DNA of 64,000 nucleotides, from contig NZ_VZOT01000005.1 of assembly GCF_008801935.1 (NCBI RefSeq), positions 248,001 to 312,000 on the forward strand, written 5' to 3'. Each line of letters begins with the position of its first letter. The first letter of the stretch is position 1. Shown here one piece after another: positions 19,353 through 26,742 of the stretch. Origin of the DNA: Comamonas kerstersii. Its GTDB lineage: Bacteria > Pseudomonadota > Gammaproteobacteria > Burkholderiales > Burkholderiaceae_C. The notes under the pieces were generated by a model. It was not told the DNA's origin. It did no database searches and saw only the letters and a list, made by a program, of their open reading frames with translations. Position numbers and translations under genes: made by a program.

Positions 19353-19539
19353 GGCGTGTGCACACAAAGCTTGAGATTCGCGTTGAAGGCTTGGGGATGG
19401 GGTGCTAGGCGTGGTGGCGCAGCAATGCCGAGTGCCTTGCAAGCCACCACAACACCGCAGACCGCCCCAAGCCTTCAACCCCATTTGTGATTTCCATAAT
19501 CAGGGGCAGCGAACCCAATGTTGATGTGAACACGCCCTA
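19350..19539. mobile_element. MITE-like element 2, inverted relative to element 1
   Basis: 190 bases with ends TAGGGCGTGTGCACAC (19350-19365) and ATGTGAACACGCCCTA (19524-19539). Reverse-complementing element 1 aligns it end to end with this one, except that element 1 has about 100 additional bases. The internal AAGGCTTGGGG/CCCCAAGCCTT dyad is kept. It fills the whole gap between lrgB and the convergent SDR gene, and both stop codons lie in its terminal repeats. One terminal repeat has changed (GTGTGCAC in place of GTGTTCAC). Confidence 0.85.
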
Positions 19540-20298
19540 GACTGCCAGATATCCACCATCGACATTGAGCACCGTGGCCGTGATGTAGCTCGCCATGGGG
19601 GATGCCAGAAAGGCCACAGGGCCGGCAATTTCTGCGGGCTCGCCATAGCGCTTCATGGGAATGCGGCGCAGGATGTACTCCACATGCTTGGGGTCTTTGC
19701 GGGTCTGCTCGGTCATGCTGGTGAGCATCACGCCCGGAGCAATGGCGTTGACGCGAATGCCCTTGGGGGCCAGCTCCAGAGCCATGGTTTTGGTGAGCAT
19801 CTCCAGCGCCGCTTTGGAGGTGGAGTACGCAATCGAATGCGCCGCTGCGCGGGAGGCCGCCAGCGAGGTGATGTTGACCACACAGCCTTGCGTCTGTGCC
19901 AGCAGGGCTTCAAAGGCCAGGATGGTGTTGCGCGCACCATCCAGGTTGACGGACAGGGTGCGCTGCCACTGGGCATCACGGTCTTCACTGTCAAACGCAT
20001 GCTTGGGGCGCAGGCCTGCGTTATTGACCAGCAGCAGCTGGTGCCCTGCGGGCAGCTGCACAGACGCTGCAGCAGCGCGGCAGGCCGCTGCATCAGCTAC
20101 ATCGAGTGCCATGGTCTGTGCCTGGCCGCCAGCGTCCCGGATGCGCTGGGCGGTGTGCTCGGCCTTGTCGGCGTGGATGTCGGCGGCAATCACATGCGCG
20201 CCCATGGCGGCCAGCCCTTCGGCCACGGCTTGACCGATGCCCTGGCCTGCGCCGGTGATGAAAGCGGTTTGCTGTGCGAGAAATTGGTGCATATCCAT
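19537..20298 (-). CDS. Short-chain dehydrogenase/reductase, FabG-like
   Basis: A 253-residue classical SDR. The NAD(P) motif TGAGQGIG lies near residues 16-23, LVNNAGLRP near 90, and the catalytic Ser of NITSLAAS and YSTSK (Tyr-x3-Lys) near 155-160. The tail ends in ATVLNVDGGYLAV, the common SDR C-terminus. Substrate is unknown; DIHADKAE after the second strand has an acidic residue that often means NAD rather than NADP. The TAG stop is supplied by the MITE-like element 2 terminal repeat. The gene lies downstream of a Bug receptor but a terminator separates them. Confidence 0.9.
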   Translation of the reverse strand: MDMHQFLAQQTAFITGAGQGIGQAVAEGLAAMGAHVIAADIHADKAEHTAQRIRDAGGQAQTMALDVADAAACRAAAASVQLPAGHQLLLVNNAGLRPKHAFDSEDRDAQWQRTLSVNLDGARNTILAFEALLAQTQGCVVNITSLAASRAAAHSIAYSTSKAALEMLTKTMALELAPKGIRVNAIAPGVMLTSMTEQTRKDPKHVEYILRRIPMKRYGEPAEIAGPVAFLASPMASYITATVLNVDGGYLAV

Positions 20299-20346
20299 TT
20301 AGAAATACCGGGTGATGCGTGTGCGTGCCAAGCGGGCCACACGCAC

Positions 20347-20375
20347 AAAAAAGCCTGTGTGCATGGCACACAGGC
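20347..20375 (-). terminator. Terminator of the Bug receptor gene
   Basis: Minus-strand hairpin with GCCTGTGTG and CACACAGGC arms followed by TTTTTT, 34 bases past the stop of the receptor gene. Confidence 0.85.
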
Positions 20376-20408
20376 CAGTGGTCTCTGCTGCTGTGCGCGA
20401 GCGTGGCT

Positions 20409-21389
20409 TTAGTCCACCGAGGCACCGCTGATTTTGACAATCTGCTCATAGCGTGCGCGCTCTTTGGCCATGAATTCGCCAAACTCCTGCGGTGTGCTGG
20501 TGACAGTGTCCATCATCATGTCGCCATAGGTCTTCATGACTTCCGGCGAGTGCAGGGCCTGCACAAAGTGCTTATTGAGCGCTTCAACCACATCAGCCGG
20601 AGTGCCTGCGGGTGCCACCAGGCCCCACCATGTGTCAATGGCAAAGCCCGGAATCACATCGGCCACAGGTGGCAGCTCAGGCAGCAGCTGGCTGCGTTCC
20701 AGTGTGGTGACTGCCAGTGGCTTGAGCTTGCCCGCGCGGATATTGGCAGCGGCACTGGAGAGGTTGTCAAACGTGAAGTCCACCTGCTGTGACAGCAGTG
20801 CCAGCTGGGAGGGCGCGCCGCCGTTGTAGGGCACGTGCACGATGTCCAGCCCTGTCTCACGCTTGAAGATTTCGCCAGCCAGATGGCCTGCGCTGCCATT
20901 GCCGCCACTGCCGTAGCTGAGCTTGCCGGAGTTGCGCTTGGCGTAGGCCATGAAGTCGTCAAAGGTCTCAATGCCTTCGCGCTTGGCCACCTCTGCATTC
21001 ATCACCAGCAGGTTGGGGATGCGTGTCATCTGCGTGATAGGCGCAAAGTCTTTTTCGGCGTCGTAGGGCAGGTTTTTGAACAGCCAGGGATTGATGGCGT
21101 TGGTGGCGACTGCTGCAATGCCCACAGTCAGACCGTCAGCGGGGGCGCGTGCAATGGCATTCATGCCGATACCGCCACCTGCGCCGGGACGGTTTTCTAC
21201 CAGGATGGTGCCAAGCACCGGCTCCAGGCGCTCCGCAATGCGCCGCACGCTCACATCGATGGAGCCACCTGCGGTGTAGGGCACGATGATGCGCAGCGGC
21301 CCCTTGGCGGTCTGTGCGCTGGCCCATTGTGGAGCTGCAAGAACGCCGCATACGGCTGCGGCTGTGGTCATGAACTGTCTGCGCTGCAT
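20409..21389 (-). CDS. Bug-family (TctC-type) periplasmic solute receptor
   Basis: A 326-residue exported receptor of the Bug family, whose members bind carboxylates or amides and are strongly expanded in betaproteobacteria. The signal peptide MQRRQFMTTAAAVCGVLAAPQWASA has a twin-arginine-like start without the full motif. The body shows LRIIVPYTAGGSIDVSVRR, ENRPGAGGGIGM, LSYGSGGNGSAGHLAGE and VPYNGGAPSQLALLSQQVD, all typical. No TctA or TctB membrane genes are adjacent. A palindrome lies about 25 bases before the start. The ligand cannot be told. Confidence 0.92.
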   Translation of the reverse strand: MQRRQFMTTAAAVCGVLAAPQWASAQTAKGPLRIIVPYTAGGSIDVSVRRIAERLEPVLGTILVENRPGAGGGIGMNAIARAPADGLTVGIAAVATNAINPWLFKNLPYDAEKDFAPITQMTRIPNLLVMNAEVAKREGIETFDDFMAYAKRNSGKLSYGSGGNGSAGHLAGEIFKRETGLDIVHVPYNGGAPSQLALLSQQVDFTFDNLSSAAANIRAGKLKPLAVTTLERSQLLPELPPVADVIPGFAIDTWWGLVAPAGTPADVVEALNKHFVQALHSPEVMKTYGDMMMDTVTSTPQEFGEFMAKERARYEQIVKISGASVD

Positions 21390-21413
21390 ATGTCTCCTTG
21401 TCCGAAACTGGTG

Positions 21414-21435
21414 GGTACGGGTACTTGTCCGTACC
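21414..21435. promoter_or_regulatory. Palindrome upstream of the Bug receptor gene
   Basis: GGTACGG (21414-21420) and CCGTACC (21429-21435) are perfect arms around eight bases, 25 bases before the receptor start codon. It is a candidate repressor operator; no regulator gene is adjacent. Confidence 0.45.
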
Positions 21436-21687
21436 TCTGCGCTCTACTCTGTGTGCCAGAGTGCGGCGCTATTAGAACCCAGGCCATGCGTTGCGCCTAT
21501 CAGGGCTTGTCTCGGCAGGAACAGCCTGTTGCGCAGCAGCAAGGCGGGCGCTACACATGCATTGCGCAGGCCTTTGTGCTGGCGGAAAAGCATGGCGCAA
21601 ACCAGGAATACCGCGCAAGAAAATGCCAGGCATCACTAACAGCGATGCACCCCATCATGGGGGTGCTGAAACTGTCCGGCAAGGCAC
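21436..21687. other. Intergenic region with an inverted repeat, no gene seen
   Basis: About 250 bases between the Bug receptor promoter and the DMT gene stop. GCACCCCATCATGGGGGTGC (21645-21664) can form a hairpin and may end the DMT transcript, but there is no U-tract. I see no supportable gene. Confidence 0.4.
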
Positions 21688-22599
21688 TCATCCGCGGCCG
21701 CGCACACTCATCCAGATGCTGCACAGGCCGCAGGCCATGATGACGCCCATACCGGCCAGCGAAATACCATCGGGCACCTGGCCAAAGAACAGCCAGCCCA
21801 TCAGCATGGCAAAGCCAATCTGGCTGTAGAGGAAGGGAGATACCACCGAAGGCAGTGCGTAGCGGTAGGCCTGCAGCAGAAGCAGGTGGCCTACGCCGCT
21901 GCAGATACCCATCATGGCAATGACGGCCCACAGCTGCCAGTCGGTGATGGATTGCCAGATCCATGGAATCACCGGCGCTGTTGCCATCACGGGCAGCCAG
22001 GTGGTGTACAGCTGCGTGGTGGTGAGAGGGTCCAGGCGCGAGAGGCGGCTGCCCAGCAGCTGGTAGGTGGTGCCGCACAGCAGCACACCCACTGGGGCGA
22101 GGGCAGCCCAGCCCAGCGACATGCCATCGCTCTCCGGGCGCACGATGGTGATGACGGCGACCAGTCCGATGACCAGCAGCACCCAGCGTGCGGGGCTGAC
22201 TTTCTCACCAAACAGCAGGGCCGAGGCAACGACGATGAGCAGCGGGCCTGCCGACCAGATGGCCGTGAAGTTGGCCAGCGGCATGGTCTGAATGCAGAAG
22301 AAGGCAAACACCGTGGTCATGACGCCGCTGAGCGCACGGCTGACCTGGAACTTGGGGTGCTCGGTGCGCAGCGCTGCCAGTCCATGTTTCGGGAGCACAA
22401 GGGCTGTGGTCACCAGCGCCTGCGCCATGAAGCGTAGCCAGACCACCAGCAGCATGGGCAGTGCCTGCCCAGCGAACTTGGTGCCGCTGTCGAGCAGGGC
22501 AAACATGGCGCAGGCTACGACCGTCAGGCCAATGCCTGCGAGCGCAGCACGCGCGGGAGACATGGAAGCGGGCGCTGTGCCCAGGGGAGAGGACGGCAT
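21688..22599 (-). CDS. EamA/DMT-family membrane transporter
   Basis: A 303-residue drug/metabolite transporter family protein with two EamA repeats and ten predicted membrane helices. The first repeat includes ALAGIGLTVVACAMFALLDSGTKF and ends around FGEKVSPARWVLLVIGLVAVITIV. The second ends in FLYSQIGFAMLMGWLFFGQVPDG. The substrate is unknown; members export amino acids, nucleobases or metabolites. The start is uncertain: ATG 22599 is used, and ATG 22563 is possible. It diverges from yihY. Confidence 0.85.
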   Translation of the reverse strand: MPSSPLGTAPASMSPARAALAGIGLTVVACAMFALLDSGTKFAGQALPMLLVVWLRFMAQALVTTALVLPKHGLAALRTEHPKFQVSRALSGVMTTVFAFFCIQTMPLANFTAIWSAGPLLIVVASALLFGEKVSPARWVLLVIGLVAVITIVRPESDGMSLGWAALAPVGVLLCGTTYQLLGSRLSRLDPLTTTQLYTTWLPVMATAPVIPWIWQSITDWQLWAVIAMMGICSGVGHLLLLQAYRYALPSVVSPFLYSQIGFAMLMGWLFFGQVPDGISLAGMGVIMACGLCSIWMSVRGRG

Positions 22600-22798
22600 A
22601 AGGGCCAGCCCACTTTCTGCAAAAAATCCGCCAGGATGGCGTTCATGCGTGTGCACCGCGCACCGCACGGCGGCGGATTGTAGAAGCGATTGCGCGTGGT
22701 GGATGTGATGTCCGGGAGGGTAGCTGCGGCGCTGGTGCTTTTCTGGCAGCCGCTGGTGGGCGAGGGCTGACAGTCGGCGGTGCGCGGGACGCGCCACA

Positions 22799-23815
22799 AT
22801 GGCGGACATGCAAGCTCCTTCTTCTGTCGCTCCCCATCCTCTGTTGCGGCCCGTATGGCCTCTGATTCAAGCCGTGCAGCTGTGGCTGCAGGCCGATGGC
22901 CTGCGCATGAGTGCTGCCATGACCTTCTATGGCTTGCTGAGCCTGTCGCCGCTGCTGCTGCTGATTGTGGGTCTGCTGGGCTGGTGGATGGACCGCAGTG
23001 TGGTGGAAGACAACCTGCTTGCGCAGGTGCGCAGCGTGATGGGTGAGCGTGGTGCCAGCGTGGTGGAGGCAGCGCTGGCCAGTGCGCAGGCACCCTCACA
23101 GGGGAAACTGGCTTCGATTGCAGCCTTTGTGTTGCTGGTCTCAGGTGCCACAGGGGTGTTTGCAGAGCTGCAGCAGGCCTTCAACAAGCTCTGGCAGATT
23201 GGCCAGCCTGCCACCGTGCAGGAACAGAAAAAATGGTGGGCGCTTGCCACGCTGCGTATGCGCGGTCTGCTCTATGTGCTGGTGCTGGGCTTTTTGCTGC
23301 TGGTGACCATGGTGCTGTCCACAGCGCTGCGGATTTTCACGCAGCTGGCCGGGGACTGGCTGCAAATGGAGCCGCCTGGCGAGCTGATCTGGCTGCTCAA
23401 TGAAGGCGTATCCATGTGCGTGATTGCGCTGCTGTTCATGGGTCTGATGCGCATTGGCTCCGGCCAGAAACCCTCTTTGCGCTATCTGGCCGTGGGCGCT
23501 GTGGTGGGGGCGCTGCTGTTCACGCTGAGCAAGCAGGCGCTGGCCTGGTATCTGGCCACGGCGGCGGTGGTCTCCGCCTATGGGGCCGCAGGCTCGCTGG
23601 TGGTGGTGCTGATGTGGATGTATGTCACCTCGGCCATCCTGCTGCTGTCTGCCAGCTGCGCCAAGGCGCTGGAAATGCAGGCGCGCCCGCCAGCAGCGGA
23701 GCCTGACGACTCGCCGAAGGCGGAGAGCGAGGCTGCAGACAGCGTGGCGGCTGGGCGGCCCCAGGTGCCGCAGAGCGTGGGTTCTCGGCCCATACGGCAG
23801 TGGCCAGAGGTTTAA
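22799..23815 (+). CDS. YihY/virulence factor BrkB-family inner membrane protein
   Basis: A 338-residue membrane protein of the YihY (BrkB/RbnA) family with about six helices. Typical segments are MSAAMTFYGLLSLSPLLLLIVGLLGWW near 37, GATGVFAELQQAFNKLWQI near 117, and AYGAAGSLVVVLMWMYVTSAILLLSA near 260-285. The family was once called ribonuclease BN, which is no longer held; its role is unclear. The C-terminal 50 residues are polar and rich in Pro, Ala and Glu. The stop overlaps the convergent yqcC stop by four bases. Confidence 0.9.
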   Translation: MADMQAPSSVAPHPLLRPVWPLIQAVQLWLQADGLRMSAAMTFYGLLSLSPLLLLIVGLLGWWMDRSVVEDNLLAQVRSVMGERGASVVEAALASAQAPSQGKLASIAAFVLLVSGATGVFAELQQAFNKLWQIGQPATVQEQKKWWALATLRMRGLLYVLVLGFLLLVTMVLSTALRIFTQLAGDWLQMEPPGELIWLLNEGVSMCVIALLFMGLMRIGSGQKPSLRYLAVGAVVGALLFTLSKQALAWYLATAAVVSAYGAAGSLVVVLMWMYVTSAILLLSASCAKALEMQARPPAAEPDDSPKAESEAADSVAAGRPQVPQSVGSRPIRQWPEV

Positions 23816-24147
23816 GCGCTCTGGGTCAGCGTGGCATCAATCTGTGCCAGCAGCTCCAGCACTGTGGCATGCTGGCCCTGGGGCATGCGATGCGTCCATT
23901 CATGCTCGGCCAGTGGCTGCACGCTGCAGCTGCTGGGCAAGGCAGCGTCGGCATCCAGCAGTGCATGCAGGCGTGGCACAAACACCCACTGCAGCCATTC
24001 TTCAATGTGCAGGGTGTCGTACATGAAAGGCATGGTCGATGCCATGGCCTGCTCGGAGGGCGGCACGGCGCTCCATAGCGAGGCGGTACGCATTTCGGCT
24101 TCAAGCTGCAGCAGCAGCTGGCGCAAGGTGTGGGCGGTATCACTCAT
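23812..24147 (-). CDS. YqcC-family protein
   Basis: A 111-residue soluble protein that matches the YqcC family: LLQLEAEMRTASLWSAVPPSEQAMASTMPF near the N-terminus, then DTLHIEEWLQWVFVPRLHALLD. The family function is not established; in gammaproteobacteria it sits beside truC. The start at ATG 24147 gives the normal family length. It lies downstream of the ferredoxin reductase terminator, so it is probably transcribed separately. Confidence 0.8.
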   Translation of the reverse strand: MSDTAHTLRQLLLQLEAEMRTASLWSAVPPSEQAMASTMPFMYDTLHIEEWLQWVFVPRLHALLDADAALPSSCSVQPLAEHEWTHRMPQGQHATVLELLAQIDATLTQSA

Positions 24148-24207
24148 GGCTTGGGATTGTGCGCGCAGGCGCAAAACTTGTCCGGGCAACGCCCATCGCT
24201 GGGCATG

Positions 24208-24239
24208 AAAAAGCCTGCCGATGCAGTACATGGGCAGGC
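24208..24239 (-). terminator. Terminator of the ferredoxin-NADP reductase gene
   Basis: Minus-strand hairpin GCCTGCC/GGCAGGC with a 13-base loop followed by TTTTT, 25 bases beyond the stop. Confidence 0.8.
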
Positions 24240-24263
24240 TGATGTGCAGGCGCTGTGAACGGC

Positions 24264-25037
24264 TTACTTTTCGACGAAAGCGCGCTCGATCACAAAGTCG
24301 CCGGGGGTGGTGGTGTTGCCTTCCTTGAAGCCACGCTTTTCCATCATTTCCTTCAGCTCAGCCAGCATGGCAGGGCTACCGCACAGCATGACGCGGTCGG
24401 TTTCCGGGTTGAGCGCGGGCAGGCCCAGGCACTGGGGGAAGGTGCCGTTGTTGATCAGGTCGGTGATACGGCCCTGGTTGCGGAAGGGCTCGCGTGTCAC
24501 CGTGGGGTAGTAGTGCAGCTTGTCCTTGACGATTTCGCCGAGGAATTCGTGCTCGAACAAGTCCTTCTCGAACATGTCCTTGTACGCCAGTTCCTTGACT
24601 TCACGCACGCCGTGTACGACCACTACGTTGTCAAACTTTTCGTAGGTTTCGGGGTCGCGCGCTACGGCCAGCCAGGGGGCCAGGCCTGTGCCGGTGCCGA
24701 TCATGTACAGGTTCTTGCCGGGCAGCAGGTAGTCGATCAGCAGCGTGCCTGTGGGCTTCTTGCCGACGATGATGGTGTCGCCCACCTGGATGTGCTGCAG
24801 GCGCGAAGTCAGCGGCCCGTCTTCGACCTTGATGGACAGAAATTCCAGGTGCTCTTCGTAGTTGGGGCTGGCAATCGAATAGGCGCGCAGCAGATTTTTG
24901 CCATCTACCTTCAGGCCAATCATCGTGAAGTGGCCGTTGGAAAAACGCAGCGATGTGTCACGGGTGGTGGTGAAGGAAAACAGGCGGTCGGTCCAGTGGT
25001 GTACGGACAGGACGCGTTCTTCGAGGAAAGCACTCAT
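24264..25037 (-). CDS. fpr: Ferredoxin/flavodoxin--NADP+ reductase
   Basis: A 257-residue FAD enzyme that exchanges electrons between NADPH and ferredoxin or flavodoxin. The FAD-binding RAYSIASP near residue 52, the NADP-binding LYMIGTGTGLAPWLAV near 110 and the ELxxRG-equivalent region are typical of bacterial Fpr. MLCGSPAMLAELKEMM near 220 is the NADP ribose region. The C-terminus ends in AFVEK, the short tail seen in proteobacterial Fpr. Start ATG 25037 gives the usual length. It diverges from the branched-chain-type ABC operon. Confidence 0.94.
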   Translation of the reverse strand: MSAFLEERVLSVHHWTDRLFSFTTTRDTSLRFSNGHFTMIGLKVDGKNLLRAYSIASPNYEEHLEFLSIKVEDGPLTSRLQHIQVGDTIIVGKKPTGTLLIDYLLPGKNLYMIGTGTGLAPWLAVARDPETYEKFDNVVVVHGVREVKELAYKDMFEKDLFEHEFLGEIVKDKLHYYPTVTREPFRNQGRITDLINNGTFPQCLGLPALNPETDRVMLCGSPAMLAELKEMMEKRGFKEGNTTTPGDFVIERAFVEK

Positions 25038-25411
25038 GATGAAACAGATGACAGAGGATGCAAAAACGGGCACGACATGCCCGGGCTTTGAAGCCAGGTG
25101 GCGAACCCGCCGAAGCAGCGCATGCAGCGCAGGAGGGGGTATAGCGGGCTGGCGTTTATGCGAATCAACCGCTTATTGTCGGAGAAATGCGGCGCCACGG
25201 GTGAGGATGCGGTCTTTGATTTGATATGGATTAGTAATAAGCACCTAACGAAGCGGCAGGGTTGTGTGTCTTGACAACAAATAATGCTCGGAATTAGCAT
25301 AAATGAATGCGTGCCGTGCAGGGAGTCAAGCCCTGCGCATTTTTTTGGCTTAAATATACTCAAAATGAGTATTAATAATCAGCGCCATCCCAGCGCTGTG
25401 GAGGAAGACAT
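25038..25411. other. Divergent promoter region, fpr and ABC operon
   Basis: 374 bases with no gene. The right half is AT-rich compared with its surroundings. It holds the dyad described at 25356-25372 and promoter-like TA-rich stretches. Confidence 0.6.
25356..25372. promoter_or_regulatory. Dyad operator upstream of the ABC operon
   Basis: ATACTCA-AAA-TGAGTAT is a perfect 7-3-7 palindrome, 40 bases before the receptor gene start and overlapping a -10-like TAAATATACT. It is probably a regulator site; the regulator is not identified. Confidence 0.55.
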
Positions 25412-26617
25412 ATGCAATGGCGTTGGACTTGGCCTGCCCTGGCGCTGATGGCTGCCGCTCCTGCCTGGTCGGCACAGGATGTGCTCAAGATTGGTGAAAT
25501 CAACAGCTACAAGGCCATGCCGGCTTTTCTGGAGCCCTACAAAAAAGGCATGGAGCTGGCGGTCGAGCAGATCAATGCCCAGGGCGGCCTGCTGGGCAAG
25601 CCCGTGGTGCTGGTCACGCGCGATGACAACGGCAATCCCGGTGATGCCGTGCGTGCGGCGGAAGAGCTGTACACGCGCGAAAAAATCGATGTGCTCACGG
25701 GCAGTTTTCTGTCGCACGTGGGCATGGCGCTGACCGATTACGCAGGGCAGAAAAAGCGTTTCTTCCTGGCCTCGGAAACGCTGACCGACAAGGTGGTCTG
25801 GGAGAACGGCAACCGCTACACCTACCGCCTGCGTGGCTCTACCTACATGCAGACGGCCATGCTGGTCGAAGAGGCCAAGAAGCTGAACAAAAAGCGCTGG
25901 GCCATCGTCTACCCCAACTACGAGTACGGCCAGTCGGCAGTCGCCACCTTCAAAAAGCTGATGAAGGAGGCGCAGCCCGACATCGAATTTGTGGCTGAGC
26001 AGGCACCGCCGCTGGGCAAGATTGATGCCGGTTCCGTGGTGCAAGCGCTGGCCGATGCCAAACCGGATGCCATTTTTAACGTGCTGTTCTCGGTCGATCT
26101 GGGCAAGTTTGTGCGCGAAGGAAATACACGCGGCCTGTTCAAGGACCGCGCCGTGGTCGGGCTGTTGTCTGGCGAGCCGGAATATCTGGACGCGCTGCGC
26201 CGGGAAGCGCCCGAGGGCTGGATCGTCACCGGCTACCCCTGGTACGCCATTGATACGCCCGAGCACAATGCCTTTCTGAAGGCTTATCAGGCCAAGTTCA
26301 AGGACTACCCACGCCTGGGCACCATCGTGGGTTACAACGCCATCCAGTCGCTGGCCGCAGGCATCACCAAGGCCGGCAGTACCGACACCGAGGCATTGAT
26401 CAAAGCCTTCAAGGGCCTGAACGTGGATACGCCCTGGGGCACCATCACCTACCGCCCGCAGGACAACCAGTCCACCATGGGGGCCTATGTGGGTAAGACC
26501 ACCTACAGCCCGGAGATGAAGCGCGGCGTGATGGTGGACTTCTACTATGCCGACGGCAAGGACTACCAGCCTTCCGATGAGGCCGTGAAAAAACTGCGCC
26601 CCGCGAGCGCGCAGTAA
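25412..26617 (+). CDS. Branched-chain amino acid-type ABC transporter receptor
   Basis: A 401-residue periplasmic binding protein of the Leu/Ile/Val (PBP type I) family. The signal peptide is MQWRWTWPALALMAAAPAWSA. The mature part starts QDVLKIGEINSYKAMPAFLEPYKKGMELAVEQINAQGG, and DDNGNPGDAVRAAEELYTRE follows. These are typical of receptors in the urea/branched-chain/aromatic branch. It is the first gene of a four-gene ABC operon and is separated from the permease by an AGCGCT dyad. The real substrate may be an amide, aromatic acid or amino acid. Confidence 0.9.
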   Translation: MQWRWTWPALALMAAAPAWSAQDVLKIGEINSYKAMPAFLEPYKKGMELAVEQINAQGGLLGKPVVLVTRDDNGNPGDAVRAAEELYTREKIDVLTGSFLSHVGMALTDYAGQKKRFFLASETLTDKVVWENGNRYTYRLRGSTYMQTAMLVEEAKKLNKKRWAIVYPNYEYGQSAVATFKKLMKEAQPDIEFVAEQAPPLGKIDAGSVVQALADAKPDAIFNVLFSVDLGKFVREGNTRGLFKDRAVVGLLSGEPEYLDALRREAPEGWIVTGYPWYAIDTPEHNAFLKAYQAKFKDYPRLGTIVGYNAIQSLAAGITKAGSTDTEALIKAFKGLNVDTPWGTITYRPQDNQSTMGAYVGKTTYSPEMKRGVMVDFYYADGKDYQPSDEAVKKLRPASAQ

Positions 26618-26632
26618 GCGGCTTCAGGATCT

Positions 26633-26735
26633 ACAGAAAAAATAGCTGCTTGCGCTGATAAATACTTGTTTTCAGAGCACTTTTGTTTTGAAAACAAGCA
26701 ATATCAAGCGCTGGCAGCTACGTTTTTGAAAGCTA
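26633..26735. repeat. AGCGCT-type interspersed dyad repeat, copy 4
   Basis: Long form. Outer arms TAGCTGCTTGCGCT and AAGCGCTGGCAGCTA flank an inner hairpin CTTGTTTTC with GAAAACAAG. It lies inside the ABC operon between receptor and permease genes. It may weaken read-through and so keep receptor mRNA in excess, which is inference. Confidence 0.8.
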
Positions 26736-26742
26736 CCGTGCA

